Shown: positions 53,924 through 62,028, numbered from the stretch's first letter. The stretch: 64,000 nt of DNA from an uncultured Bacteroidota bacterium (GCA_902784865.1 CACZWL010000001.1:62001-126000); one strand, 5' to 3'. The notes: generated from the sequence alone by a model not told the origin. Made by a program: numbers and translations.

Positions 53924-54235
53924 TTATATGCGCTCCAGCAGAAAGCTTACGGGGCGGAAGCCATCGTTGCAGCTGATCATGGCGCTGAAGGGGTTGCGCA
54001 TCCAGCCGTCGAAGAAATTGCCGCGCCCCGCGGCCAGCTCCTCGACAAACCAGCTCATGCTCTCCCACGCGCTGTCGCACATGCCCTCGGGCATAGCGCC
54101 TCCGCGCGACACCCATTGCTGTCCCACCTGCACATCGCACGTGTGCTCGATGGGGTTCTCGTACATGGCCTGCAGGTCGCTGTAGTCGGCCTTGCGTATG
54201 GCGGTGATTCTGACATCGTACATTGCGTCCATCAT
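53924..54235 (-). CDS. TIGR04076-family small protein
   Basis: A protein of up to 103 residues: YDVRITAIRKADYSDLQAMY, CDVQVGQQWVSRGGAMPEGM, CDSAWESMSWFVEELAAGRG, NPFSAMISCNDGFRPVSFLL. The layout (start motif, C-x-x-G, MPEGxCxxAW, C-x-D-G-x-RPV) fits the TIGR04076 family of small, cysteine-containing proteins of unknown role. Starts at 54235 or 54223 (MYDVRI) are both possible. It is divergent from the AraC regulator. Confidence 0.7.
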   Translation of the reverse strand: MMDAMYDVRITAIRKADYSDLQAMYENPIEHTCDVQVGQQWVSRGGAMPEGMCDSAWESMSWFVEELAAGRGNFFDGWMRNPFSAMISCNDGFRPVSFLLERI

Positions 54236-54376
54236 CTGTTTTGCCGAATAACGGAATTTTCCGGTTTTTAGTATCTGCCCTGTCCTGCACGGGCAAAATA
54301 TTCGCGTGCGCGGTACAATAAATAAGACGAAGCTGCGTTAACAAGTGTAGAAAATGACCAAACACGCCTGGAATTT

Positions 54377-55189
54377 ATGACTGACCTGCACGATAACATA
54401 CTGATAGCCGACAGTTTGGAGGAAACGCCGCTGCGCCAGCGGCAGGGGTACGTGACCCACGCGCTCTGCCGCAGAGGCAGCTGCGCGTTCAAACTGGGCG
54501 TGGAGCGTCACAGCGTCGCCAGTGGCGACTGCCTCATCATACCGCTGCAGAGCATCTGCCTGAGCGAGTTGCAGGAGAGCCCCGACCTCAAGCTGGAGGT
54601 CATCTACGTCGCCGCCACGTTCGTCGAGAACTGCACGCCGCAGAGCAATTACGGCATGCGCGGCCACCTGGCTCTCTTCGAGGACCCGGTGATGCACCTC
54701 ACCCCCGAGCAGCAGGAGGTCTGCGCCCTCAACTTCGACTATATACGCCGCCGCCTGGCCTTGCCGCACCACCACTTCCACCGCGACGCGATGATGAATG
54801 CGGTGCAGTGTATGATTATTGATTTCTTCGACTTCCACGTCTCCCTCTACGGCAACCCCCAGGTTTCCAACCAGCAGGCGTTGCTGATGCAGCATTTCCT
54901 GGCAATGCTCGACCGCGGCGACTTCCGCCAGCACCGCCAGGTGGCGCACTATGCCGACGAGCTTTGCGTGACGCCGAAGTACCTCTCTGAGGTCTGCCAC
55001 AAGACGAGCGGCCAGTCGGCGCTCTACTGGATTACGCGCTACACGGCACGCGAACTGGGCCAGCTGCTCCACAACCGCGAGCTGACGCTGGAGGAGATAA
55101 GCGACCTTATGGGTTTCTCCAGTGTGAACTACCTTGTCCGCTACGTGCAGAAAAACCTCGGTATGCCTCCCAGCGCGCTGCGCGAATAG
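54377..55189 (+). CDS. AraC-family transcriptional regulator
   Basis: A 270-residue regulator with an N-terminal cupin-like sensor (GSCAFKLGVERHSVASGDCL) and a C-terminal double helix-turn-helix domain (VAHYADELCVTPKYLSEVCH, ITRYTARELGQLLHNRELTL, ISDLMGFSSVNYLVRYVQKN), the AraC/XylS signature. It heads the rightward redox island; the cupin, MBL-like lipoprotein and flavoprotein genes downstream are plausible targets. Effector unknown. Confidence 0.9.
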   Translation: MTDLHDNILIADSLEETPLRQRQGYVTHALCRRGSCAFKLGVERHSVASGDCLIIPLQSICLSELQESPDLKLEVIYVAATFVENCTPQSNYGMRGHLALFEDPVMHLTPEQQEVCALNFDYIRRRLALPHHHFHRDAMMNAVQCMIIDFFDFHVSLYGNPQVSNQQALLMQHFLAMLDRGDFRQHRQVAHYADELCVTPKYLSEVCHKTSGQSALYWITRYTARELGQLLHNRELTLEEISDLMGFSSVNYLVRYVQKNLGMPPSALRE

Positions 55190-55214
55190 TTGCTGGCCGA
55201 GAGCCGAAAACGGG

Positions 55215-55260
55215 GTGTGGAGGACGGGCAACGGAGAGCGGAGGACGGAGAGCGGAGGGG
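55215..55260 (+). repeat. GGAGAGC heptamer string between genes
   Basis: Tandem 7-bp words (GTGTGGA, GGACGGG, CAACGGA, GAGCGGA, GGACGGA, GAGCGGA) in the araC-cupin gap, the same family as the in-frame strings in tex and the helicase. Confidence 0.7.
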
Positions 55261-55356
55261 CTGTCAAATGTTAAATATTTGTTAAATTGTGCCAGGAGTA
55301 TGGCGGTTTTGTGGTATTGCTTACCCAAAGGTAAGTGGCTTTCCCGCGGGTACCTT

Positions 55357-55388
55357 CTTGCGGGGTTTGCGAAAGTGTTGTACTTTTG
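55357..55388 (+). promoter_or_regulatory. Promoter of the cupin gene
   Basis: CTTG (55357-55360), 20-nt spacer, TACTTTTG (55381-55388), 34 bp before the start codon. Confidence 0.65.
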
Positions 55389-55422
55389 CAGCCGAAAACA
55401 AACAAATAAACCTTTTATAACA

Positions 55423-55875
55423 ATGAGAACAATCGAAACCATCAAGAGCGGCCGCAACTACGCTGCCGTCAGCGTCGGAAACATCAACCAGATCATCGAG
55501 CACGAGCTGCCGATGGGTCCCAACGTCATCAAGGGCAAGGTCTTTGTGGGCCAGGCCGTGGGCGCCACGGGCAGCGAGCTGTCGTTCCAGACCCTCGTCC
55601 CCGGTCAGGACAGCGGCTTCCTCCACACCCACAAGACCCACGAGGAGCTCTACATCATCCTCCGCGGAGAGGGCACCTACCAGGTCGACGGCGAGCAGTT
55701 CCCCGTCGGCGAAGGCACCATCGTCCGCGTGAGCCCCGACGGCCGCCGCGCCCTGAAGAACACCGGAAGCGAGAACCTGACGATGCTCTGCATCCAGTAC
55801 CGCGCCGACAACTTCACCGAGGCCGACAGCCCCATGACCGACGGCAACATCCTCAGCGACCCGCTGAATTGGTAG
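55423..55875 (+). CDS. Cupin-domain protein
   Basis: A 150-residue single-domain cupin. Motif 1 is GFLHTHKTHEELYIILRGEG (histidines and glutamate for metal) and motif 2 PVGEGTIVRVSPDGRRALKN, with the second-motif histidine replaced by arginine. No enzymatic activity can be assigned. The start at 55423 follows the promoter; the frame extending to 55279 crosses it. The next gene, a lipoprotein, begins 20 bp downstream. Confidence 0.82.
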   Translation: MRTIETIKSGRNYAAVSVGNINQIIEHELPMGPNVIKGKVFVGQAVGATGSELSFQTLVPGQDSGFLHTHKTHEELYIILRGEGTYQVDGEQFPVGEGTIVRVSPDGRRALKNTGSENLTMLCIQYRADNFTEADSPMTDGNILSDPLNW

Positions 55876-55895
55876 TAATTTAAAATCAAAAAGAA

Positions 55896-56777
55896 ATGAA
55901 AAAGTCAATCATCCTGATGGCTGCAGCCGCCATCCTTGCCGTAGGCTGCAAAAGCAACAACGAGAACAGCAATCAAAACGACACGACAATGACTGCACAG
56001 AAAGAATCCGTTGGCCAGTTCCAAGCCTACCAGCTTGACGGATTCAAGCTGCACGTCTACAACTCGAACGACGTGATGTTCGACGCCAGCTACATCATCG
56101 AGGGCCAGGACGGCCTCGTGGTGATGGAGTATCCCCTCTTCAAGGTGAATGCCGCCGAATTTGCCGAATACATCAAGGCTCTCGGCAAGCCCGTGGTGAC
56201 CGACATCACCGACTACCATCTGGGCGGCAGCGACCAACTGCCCATCGTGATGCCCGAGGGTATGCCCAAGTTCATCGAAGGCCCCGTCTACGGCGGTATG
56301 ATGAAAGGTTTCGCCGAGCAGTTTGGCGAGACGATGGTCGACCTGCCCACGCAACAGGCCACCGAGGTGCCCTTCGGCAGCACTCAGCAGTATGCCGGTG
56401 TCGACTTCCGCTTCGATCGCGGTGCCGCCAGCGACTTCCCCGGTTCTATGATTCTCATCGGCAACCAGGTGTGCTACACCCACTGGGCTCCCTATCAGAT
56501 GCACATGAGCCCCCTGCAGCTGGGCAGCAAAGAGGCTATCGACGCCGAGTTGGTAGCCACCAAGGCTGAGTTGGCCACGGGTGCCAAATACTTCATCGGC
56601 GGTCACGGCGGTCTGGTCGAGAAGCCTGCTGTCGAAGCCCGTATTGCCTACTTGGAATGCCTGAAGAAACTCCGTGCCGAGAAGAAGGACGCCAACGCTT
56701 TTGCCGAAGCCCTCAAGGCCGCCTATCCCGACATGCCGGGCGACATCGCCCCGCTGGCTGAAGCACTCTACAAATAA
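55896..56777 (+). CDS. Lipoprotein with degenerate metallo-beta-lactamase-like fold
   Basis: A 293-residue lipoprotein (MKKSIILMAAAAILAVGC, lipobox cysteine about residue 18). Residues 45-115 read YIIEGQDGLVVMEYPLFKVN, then VTDITDYHLGGSDQLPI, where an MBL enzyme would carry HxHxDHxGG; only the last H-x-GG is recognisable. KYFIGGHGGLVEKPAVEARI near the C-terminus resembles the final MBL histidine motif. The metal site is therefore incomplete. It is followed by a terminator. Confidence 0.65.
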   Translation: MKKSIILMAAAAILAVGCKSNNENSNQNDTTMTAQKESVGQFQAYQLDGFKLHVYNSNDVMFDASYIIEGQDGLVVMEYPLFKVNAAEFAEYIKALGKPVVTDITDYHLGGSDQLPIVMPEGMPKFIEGPVYGGMMKGFAEQFGETMVDLPTQQATEVPFGSTQQYAGVDFRFDRGAASDFPGSMILIGNQVCYTHWAPYQMHMSPLQLGSKEAIDAELVATKAELATGAKYFIGGHGGLVEKPAVEARIAYLECLKKLRAEKKDANAFAEALKAAYPDMPGDIAPLAEALYK

Positions 56778-56804
56778 AAAAACTTTCTTCATCATTTTAA
56801 CAGA

Positions 56805-56836
56805 CAGGCAGGCCCCCAAAAAACCTGCCTGTTTTC
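56805..56836 (+). terminator. Terminator after the MBL-like lipoprotein
   Basis: ACAGGCAGG/CCTGCCTGT stem (56805-56813 with 56825-56833), 11-nt loop, then TTT. It separates the cupin/lipoprotein unit from the HxlR operon. Confidence 0.88.
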
Positions 56837-56848
56837 AAAAAAAGTCGT

Positions 56849-56856
56849 ATCTTTGC
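56849..56856 (+). promoter_or_regulatory. -7 box (TATCTTTG) of the hxlR-macrodomain-sirtuin operon
   Basis: TATCTTTG begins 13 bp past the preceding terminator and 43 bp before the HxlR start; the leader contains ATATCAAC tandem units. Confidence 0.65.
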
Positions 56857-56891
56857 ATCGTCATATCAACTTATCAACATATCAACAACTG

Positions 56892-57266
56892 ATGTCCAAA
56901 GATTTCATACAAGACCCCATCTTCCCGGAGTGCCCCATCCGCAACGTGCTTGTGCGCCTCAGCGGCAAGTGGGCCCTGGCGGTGCTCTACACACTCAACG
57001 GCAGCGCCGCCCCCATGCGTTTCCGCGACCTGGCGGAGAAGAACCCCGACTGCTCGCAGAAGGTGCTCACCAGCACCCTGCGTGGCCTCGAGGCCGACGG
57101 GCTCATCAGCCGCAAGGTCTATCCCGAGGTTCCGCCACGCGTGGAGTATGCGCTCACCGACCGCGGCCGCAGCTTCATGCCCGTCATGCAGCAGCTCATG
57201 GATTGGGCCTACAACAACCTGCACGACATCGTAACCGACCGCGAAAGATACTATGGACAGGATTGA
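56892..57266 (+). CDS. HxlR-family redox-type regulator
   Basis: A 124-residue winged-helix regulator: PECPIRNVLVRLSGKWALAV, MRFRDLAEKNPDCSQKVLTS and EADGLISRKVYPEVPPRVEY are the HxlR/DUF24 signature. The conserved N-terminal cysteine (Cys14, in ECPIRN) is the position used as a redox sensor in HypR/QsrR-type members, and a second cysteine lies at Cys60 (PDCSQ). Its stop codon lies inside the next gene (14-nt overlap), so regulator and macrodomain are translated together. Confidence 0.9.
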   Translation: MSKDFIQDPIFPECPIRNVLVRLSGKWALAVLYTLNGSAAPMRFRDLAEKNPDCSQKVLTSTLRGLEADGLISRKVYPEVPPRVEYALTDRGRSFMPVMQQLMDWAYNNLHDIVTDRERYYGQD

Positions 57267-58044
57267 GAATATAGACTTCTGCATCCGCTACCTGCTGGAA
57301 ATTGAAAATTCAAAATTGGAAATTGAAACGGGTATCCCCAACGACCTGCAAGGGAAACAGCGCCTGCTGAGGGCGCTGATGAACATCTGGGAACCGCAGC
57401 CGCTGAACGAGGCGTTTCTCCGTGCGCAGGACGCCGAGTTGCAGGCGCAGCTGCAGGACAAGGGAGTAGTGGAAATTGAAAATTCGAAATTGAAGATTGA
57501 AATTTGGCAGGGCGATATCACGCGCCTCAAGGTGGATGCCATCGTCAACGCCGCTAACAGCCGTGGCCTCGGTTGCTGGCACCCCCTGCATGCCTGCATC
57601 GACAATGCCATTCATTCGGCCGCAGGCCTGCAGCTGCGCCAAGAGTGCAACCGCATTCTGCAAGGGCAGACCGTTGCTACCGGTGGCGCCATCATCACCC
57701 CGGCCTACAACCTGCCCTGCCGCCATGTGCTCCACACCGTAGGGCCTATCATCCCCAATGGTGTGCCCACCCGCGAGCAGGAAGAACAGCTGGCCAACTG
57801 CTACCGCAACTGCCTCGACCTTGCCGAGGCTAACGGATGCCGCAGCATCGCCTTCTGCTGCATCTCCACGGGCGAGTTCCACTTCCCCAACCGCCGCGCT
57901 GCCGAGATAGCTGTCAAGACAGTTAAGGACTGCACCACCACTTACGCATTAACACACTCACACAATAACGCACTCACTGTGGTTTTCAACGTTTTCAAGG
58001 ACATCGACTATGACATCTACCGCGAACTTCTCGCAAAGAATTGA
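57253..58044 (+). CDS. Zinc-containing macrodomain ADP-ribosyl hydrolase
   Basis: A 263-residue protein. Residues about 85-240 are a macrodomain: IWQGDITRLKVDAIVNAANS, the zinc-macrodomain signature GLGCWHPLHACIDNAIHSAAG, GQTVATGGAIITPAYNL, HTVGPIIPNG and CCISTGEFHFPNRRAAEIAV. This is the Zn-macro type found beside class-M sirtuins, removing ADP-ribose added by them. The sirtuin gene overlaps its 3' end by 35 nt. Heptamer strings encode EIENSKLEIE (residues 16-25), EIENSKLKIE (74-83) and TYALTHSHNNALT near the C-terminus. Confidence 0.9.
   Translation: MDRIENIDFCIRYLLEIENSKLEIETGIPNDLQGKQRLLRALMNIWEPQPLNEAFLRAQDAELQAQLQDKGVVEIENSKLKIEIWQGDITRLKVDAIVNAANSRGLGCWHPLHACIDNAIHSAAGLQLRQECNRILQGQTVATGGAIITPAYNLPCRHVLHTVGPIIPNGVPTREQEEQLANCYRNCLDLAEANGCRSIAFCCISTGEFHFPNRRAAEIAVKTVKDCTTTYALTHSHNNALTVVFNVFKDIDYDIYRELLAKN
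57298..57329 (+). repeat. In-frame GAAAATT heptamer string, macrodomain gene, first site
   Basis: GAAATT, GAAAATT, CAAAATT, GGAAATT in tandem, encoding EIENSKLEIE. A second string of the same family lies at 57471-57505 in the same gene. Confidence 0.75.
57471..57505 (+). repeat. In-frame GAAAATT heptamer string, macrodomain gene, second site
   Basis: GGAAATT, GAAAATT, CGAAATT, GAAGATT, GAAATTT, encoding EIENSKLKIEI immediately before the macrodomain core. Confidence 0.75.
57941..57979 (+). repeat. In-frame ACGCATTA/ACACACTC string, macrodomain gene, third site
   Basis: TTACGCATTAACACACTCAC followed by ACAATAACGCACTCAC encodes YALTHSHNNALT. Reverse-complement words (GCGTTAATG) form the string at 63211. 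Confidence 0.55.
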
Positions 58045-58855
58045 CAGCCTACGCAAGCTGATTGCCGAGGTTGACGCCATCATCATCGGTGCCGGCAGCG
58101 GACTGAGCACCGCAGCCGGACTCGACTATGCCGGCGACGACTTCCGCCGCGAATTCGCACCCTGGATTGAACGCTACGGTATCACCGACCTCTACACCTC
58201 CTCCTTCTATCCTTTTGAGACCGAAGAGGAGCGTTGGGCCTACTGGGCACGGCACATCTGGTTCTCGCGCTTCCGCACCGGTGGCACGGAGCTCTACCGC
58301 AGGCTGCTGACGCTTGTAGGCGGGAAAGATTGGTTTGTGGTCACCACCAACACCGACGGCCAGTTCGAGCAGAGCGGCTTCGCACGCGACCGCATCTTCG
58401 CCACGCAGGGCGACTATGCCTACCTGCAGAGCCGCAGCGGCGAGGACAAGGATCTTATATACTGCAAGGACTGGGTCTTCCGCGCGATGGCCGCCACCGA
58501 AGACTGCCGCATACCTGCCAGCCTCGTGCCGCGCCATCCGCGTACCGGCGAGCTGCTCTCGCCCAACCTGCGTTGCGACGACACCTTCGTCGAGGACAAC
58601 CGCTGGCATCGCCAGGCCGAACGCTACCACGACTTCGTGCGCGACCATTATCAAGGACGCCTGCTCCTGCTGGAATTCGGCATCGGATTCAACACCCCGG
58701 CCATCATCCGTTTCCCCTTCGAGCACATGGCCCTCAACTTCCCGCAGACGGCCCTCGTGCGCTTCAACCGCGACAATCCTGGCACCTACCTCGAAGGCTT
58801 GCCACGTTTCATCGCGTTTGCCGAGGATATAGCAGCCGTCATCCGGCAATTGTAA
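58010..58855 (+). CDS. Class-M sirtuin (SirTM), probable protein ADP-ribosyltransferase
   Basis: A 281-residue Sir2-fold protein. NAD-binding GAGSGLSTAAGLDY replaces the deacetylase GAGxSxxSGIPxFR. TTNTDGQFEQSGF replaces TQNID, and TQGDYAYLQSR carries Gln where deacetylases have the catalytic His. NLRCDDTFVEDNRW and LLLEFGIGFNTPAIIRFPFE complete the SirTM pattern. Known SirTMs ADP-ribosylate a lipoylated GcvH-like protein under redox stress. The zinc-ribbon cysteines seen in many sirtuins are absent (VPRHPRTGEL). It overlaps the macrodomain gene by 35 nt. Confidence 0.9.
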   Translation: MTSTANFSQRIDSLRKLIAEVDAIIIGAGSGLSTAAGLDYAGDDFRREFAPWIERYGITDLYTSSFYPFETEEERWAYWARHIWFSRFRTGGTELYRRLLTLVGGKDWFVVTTNTDGQFEQSGFARDRIFATQGDYAYLQSRSGEDKDLIYCKDWVFRAMAATEDCRIPASLVPRHPRTGELLSPNLRCDDTFVEDNRWHRQAERYHDFVRDHYQGRLLLLEFGIGFNTPAIIRFPFEHMALNFPQTALVRFNRDNPGTYLEGLPRFIAFAEDIAAVIRQL

Positions 58856-58930
58856 CCTCCGCCGCCCACTGGGCGCAAAATGTGAACAAACTACGGAAAT
58901 CTGTTTTCCTCTGGTTTGTACTTTTTTGTG

Positions 58931-58938
58931 TACTTTTG
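58931..58938 (+). promoter_or_regulatory. -7 box (TACTTTTG) before the flavodoxin lipoprotein gene
   Basis: TACTTTTG with TTTG at 58915-58918 (spacer 12, shorter than usual), 25 bp before the start codon. It suggests a separate transcript from the sirtuin. Confidence 0.5.
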
Positions 58939-58962
58939 CAAAATCATTTTTAACGACAGAAC

Positions 58963-59613
58963 ATGAACATCAAGTCCCTCCTGCTGGCCGCAGTGGCCAC
59001 CCTCGGAATTGTCTCGTGCAACGGACAGGCCGTCAAACAGAATACCACAGTGAAGCAATCAAACAATCAGGAAATGAATAAGATAGTTATCTTCTTCTCG
59101 CACGCTGGCGACAACTACAGTGTGGGCAACATCGAGGTGGGTAACACCAAGATTGTAGCCGACTACATCAGCGAATTTACGGGTGCCGACCAGTACGAAA
59201 TCGTCACCCACAAGTACGACGGTATGGCCTATATGCCGCTCATCGAGCTGGCCAAGAACGAGGCCGCCGACGGCGAGCTGCCGCCCTACGAGGGCGAGGC
59301 TCCGGACCTCAGCCAGTACGACACCGTGTTTATCGGCGGTCCCGTCTGGTGGGGCACCTACCCTCAGGTCATGTTCACCCTCTTCCGCGACATCAACCTC
59401 GACGGCAAGACGGTCATCCCCTTCACCACCCACGAAGGAAGCGGCCTGGCCAACTGCGTCAGCGACGTGAAGAAAGCCTTCCCGAAGGCAAAAGTCACCG
59501 CCGGCTGGAGCATCTACGGCCACGAAGTGCAGGCCGATCGCGACCGCAGTGGAGCGAACGGCGCCTCTGGCAGCGGCAAAGCCAAAGTGGAGAAATGGAT
59601 TAAGGGATTATAA
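58963..59613 (+). CDS. Flavodoxin-like lipoprotein
   Basis: A 216-residue protein with a lipoprotein signal (MNIKSLLLAAVATLGIVSC) and a flavodoxin domain: IVIFFSHAGDNYSVGNIEVG (FMN phosphate loop region), YDTVFIGGPVWWGTYPQVMF, VIPFTTHEGSGLANCVSDVK. An exported FMN-binding protein would be an electron carrier or quinone reductase in the periplasm. It is 12 bp before the hydrolase lipoprotein. Confidence 0.85.
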   Translation: MNIKSLLLAAVATLGIVSCNGQAVKQNTTVKQSNNQEMNKIVIFFSHAGDNYSVGNIEVGNTKIVADYISEFTGADQYEIVTHKYDGMAYMPLIELAKNEAADGELPPYEGEAPDLSQYDTVFIGGPVWWGTYPQVMFTLFRDINLDGKTVIPFTTHEGSGLANCVSDVKKAFPKAKVTAGWSIYGHEVQADRDRSGANGASGSGKAKVEKWIKGL

Positions 59614-59624
59614 TATCAAACAGA

Positions 59625-60716
59625 ATGAAGAAGATACTGATTGTCTGCGCCACGCTTTTGCTGGCAGCCTGTGCGCAAAGACAACAAACAGAAACAACCG
59701 ATATGAAACAACAACTGGTACTGACGCAGGAGTGGGACAAAGTGTTCCCTCTGAGCGACAAAGTGGAACACCGCAAGGTGACGTTCGAAACACAGTATGG
59801 CCTGACGCTGGCCGCAGACCTCTATACCCCCAAGAATGCTGAGGGTAAGCTTGCGGCCATCGCCGTCAGCGGTCCCTTCGGAGCCGTCAAGGAGCAGAGC
59901 AGTGGCCTCTACGCCATGCGGATGGCCGAGCGCGGATTCGTGGCGCTGGCCTTCGACCCCTCCTATACCGGCGAGAGCAGCGGCGAACCCCGCCGCACGG
60001 CATCGCCCGACATCAACACCGAGGACTTTATGGCCGCCGTCGACTGCCTGTCGCAGCTGGACAATGTCGACCCCGAGCGCATCGGCATCATCGGCATCTG
60101 CGGCTGGGGCGGCATTGCCCTCAACGCTGCCGCTTCCGACCCGCGCATCAAGGCCACCGTGGCCAGCACCATGTACGACATGACCCGCGTCAGCGGCAAC
60201 GGCTACTTCGACAGCGAGGACAAAGAGGAGTCGCGCCACGCCGCCCGCGAGGCAATGGGCCGCCAGCGCCTCGCCGACCCCATGGCCATGGCCGGTGGCG
60301 TCGTCGACCCGCTGCCCGAGGATGCTCCGCAGTTCGTCAAGGACTACCACGCCTACTATAAGACCCCTCGCGGCTACCACGTCCGCAGCGGCAACAGCAA
60401 CGACGGCTGGCGCACCATCGGCACCCAGGCCTATGCCAATAGCCGCTTCCTCTATTATATCAATGAGATCCGCTCCGCCGTCCTCGTCATGCACGGCGAG
60501 AAGGCCCACAGCCGCTACTTCGGCGAAGCTGCCTACCATTATATGGTCGAAGGTAAAGCTGACGGCTACAACTTTGTTGGCAAGCCCAATCCCAACCCCG
60601 AGAACAAGCAGCTGCTCATCGTCCCCGGCGCCACCCATTGCGACCTCTACGATGGCGGCACGGAGGGCTACATACCCTGGGACACGCTGGCCGATTTCTT
60701 CACAAAGAACCTATAG
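59625..60716 (+). CDS. Alpha/beta-hydrolase lipoprotein (YcjY/DUF-type)
   Basis: A 363-residue lipoprotein (MKKILIVCATLLLAAC, lipobox cysteine about residue 16) with an alpha/beta-hydrolase fold: FETQYGLTLAADLYTPKN, IAVSGPFGAVKEQSSGLYAM, PERIGIIGICGWGGIALNAA, ATVASTMYDMTRVSGNG. At the nucleophile elbow the sequence is GICGWGG, with cysteine or glycine where serine is usual; this is common in the YcjY-like subgroup, so activity is uncertain. ATHCDLYDGG carries the late histidine. Confidence 0.82.
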   Translation: MKKILIVCATLLLAACAQRQQTETTDMKQQLVLTQEWDKVFPLSDKVEHRKVTFETQYGLTLAADLYTPKNAEGKLAAIAVSGPFGAVKEQSSGLYAMRMAERGFVALAFDPSYTGESSGEPRRTASPDINTEDFMAAVDCLSQLDNVDPERIGIIGICGWGGIALNAAASDPRIKATVASTMYDMTRVSGNGYFDSEDKEESRHAAREAMGRQRLADPMAMAGGVVDPLPEDAPQFVKDYHAYYKTPRGYHVRSGNSNDGWRTIGTQAYANSRFLYYINEIRSAVLVMHGEKAHSRYFGEAAYHYMVEGKADGYNFVGKPNPNPENKQLLIVPGATHCDLYDGGTEGYIPWDTLADFFTKNL

Positions 60717-60841
60717 TTGTCTAACTTTTTATTCTCTCGCAACTTGAACCTGACAGCCAATTCGATGTCCGGATTGAGAATACGATTCTTCGAGGGAGCG
60801 ACCGTTGCACATTCAGAATAATGAGACGAAAAAAACACTTT

Positions 60842-61492
60842 ATGACTAAGTTTCAAAACAGGCCTAACCCCAATGATGCTTCCCCAAATCCCAATCTCCC
60901 GCGCATCTGCTTCATCAAGAATGTGGTGAAGAACCCTCGTATCATCATCGGCGACTATACCTACTACGATGATGTGGATGGTGCCGAACAGTTTGAGAAG
61001 CATGTCACCCATTTCTACGACTTCATTGGCGACCGGCTGATTATCGGCAAGTTCTGTGCCATTGCCAAAGGGATTGAGTTTGTGATGAATGGTGCCAATC
61101 ACCGCATGGACGGCGTGACCACCTATCCGTTCTATATCATGGGTGGCGACTGGGGCAGCGACTTCGCTCCCGTGAAAGACGAATTGCCTCTGAAGGGCGA
61201 CACCGTTGTGGGCAATGATGTTTGGATTGGCCAAAATGTAACCATCATGCCGGGCGTCCATATCGGCGACGGGGCCATCATCGGGGCCAACTCGGTAGTG
61301 GCCTCCGACATTCCTTCCTATGCTATTGCTGTTGGCAACCCCTGCCGGGTGGTCAAAATGCGTTTTGACGACGAGTTCATCGCCTATCTGTTGAAGTTGA
61401 AATGGTGGGATTGGGACATAGAGAAGATTGAGGCCAATTTCGAGGCCCTGTCAAGTAATGATTTGTCATTAATCAAAAAGATAAAAATATGA
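60842..61492 (+). CDS. Hexapeptide xenobiotic acetyltransferase (CatB/Vat type)
   Basis: A 216-residue left-handed beta-helix acetyltransferase: GDYTYYDDVDGAEQFEKHVT, IGKFCAIAKGIEFVMNGANH (catalytic His), TTYPFYIMGGDW, TVVGNDVWIGQNVTIMPGVH, IGANSVVASDIPSYAIAVGN. This is the type-B chloramphenicol/streptogramin acetyltransferase group, which acetylates xenobiotic hydroxyls. Composition is noticeably less GC-rich than its neighbours, suggesting recent acquisition. The start at 60842 (MTKFQNRP) or 60821 is possible. It overlaps the next gene by 4 nt. Confidence 0.88.
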   Translation: MTKFQNRPNPNDASPNPNLPRICFIKNVVKNPRIIIGDYTYYDDVDGAEQFEKHVTHFYDFIGDRLIIGKFCAIAKGIEFVMNGANHRMDGVTTYPFYIMGGDWGSDFAPVKDELPLKGDTVVGNDVWIGQNVTIMPGVHIGDGAIIGANSVVASDIPSYAIAVGNPCRVVKMRFDDEFIAYLLKLKWWDWDIEKIEANFEALSSNDLSLIKKIKI

Positions 61493-62025
61493 AGAAAGTA
61501 GTCGTTATATCAACCAGTCTCCGTCCCGGCTCGAACAGCCACGCTTTGGCGGAGCAGTTTGCCCGCGGTGCGGAAGCCGCCGGGCACCAGGTGGAACTCG
61601 TCACGCTGCGCGGCAAGGAAATCCGCTTCTGCGTGGGCTGCCTCTCCTGTCAGCAGACGGGAGCCTGCATCTTCAAGGACGATGTGCCCGCCATCATGGA
61701 GAGCGTCCTCAATGCCGACGTGGTCTGCTGGGCCACGCCCATCTACTACTACGAGATGAGCGGCCAGATGAAGACCCTCATCGACCGCATGAACGCCATG
61801 TATCCCAAGGACTACTGTTTTCGCGACATCTATCTCCTCACCACCGCCGCCGAGGACGAGCCCTTCGTCCCCCAGCGTGCCGAAAGCGGCCTGCAGGGCT
61901 GGATCGACTGCTACGGCAAATGCAGCCTCAAAGGCCACCTCTTCTGCGGCGGCGTGGGCGGCCCCAACGAGATCGCCGGCAACGCCAAGCTCCAGGAAGC
62001 ATACACGATGGGTAAAAACATTTAA
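61489..62025 (+). CDS. NAD(P)H-dependent FMN reductase-like flavoprotein
   Basis: A 178-residue flavodoxin-fold oxidoreductase: VVISTSLRPGSNSHALAEQF (flavin phosphate loop), the cysteine motif FCVGCLSCQQTGACIFKDD (typical of iron-sulfur-flavoprotein-like reductases) and ATPIYYYEMSGQMKTLIDRM. Cytoplasmic, no signal. Its start overlaps the acetyltransferase by 4 nt (ATGA). Confidence 0.88.
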   Translation: MKKVVVISTSLRPGSNSHALAEQFARGAEAAGHQVELVTLRGKEIRFCVGCLSCQQTGACIFKDDVPAIMESVLNADVVCWATPIYYYEMSGQMKTLIDRMNAMYPKDYCFRDIYLLTTAAEDEPFVPQRAESGLQGWIDCYGKCSLKGHLFCGGVGGPNEIAGNAKLQEAYTMGKNI

Positions 62026-62028
62026 GTC

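Noticed and set aside
58010-58855. Classical Sir2 protein deacetylase
   Set aside because: The catalytic His and the TQNID motif are replaced in the manner of class-M sirtuins, and the neighbouring Zn-macrodomain supports the ADP-ribosyltransferase class.
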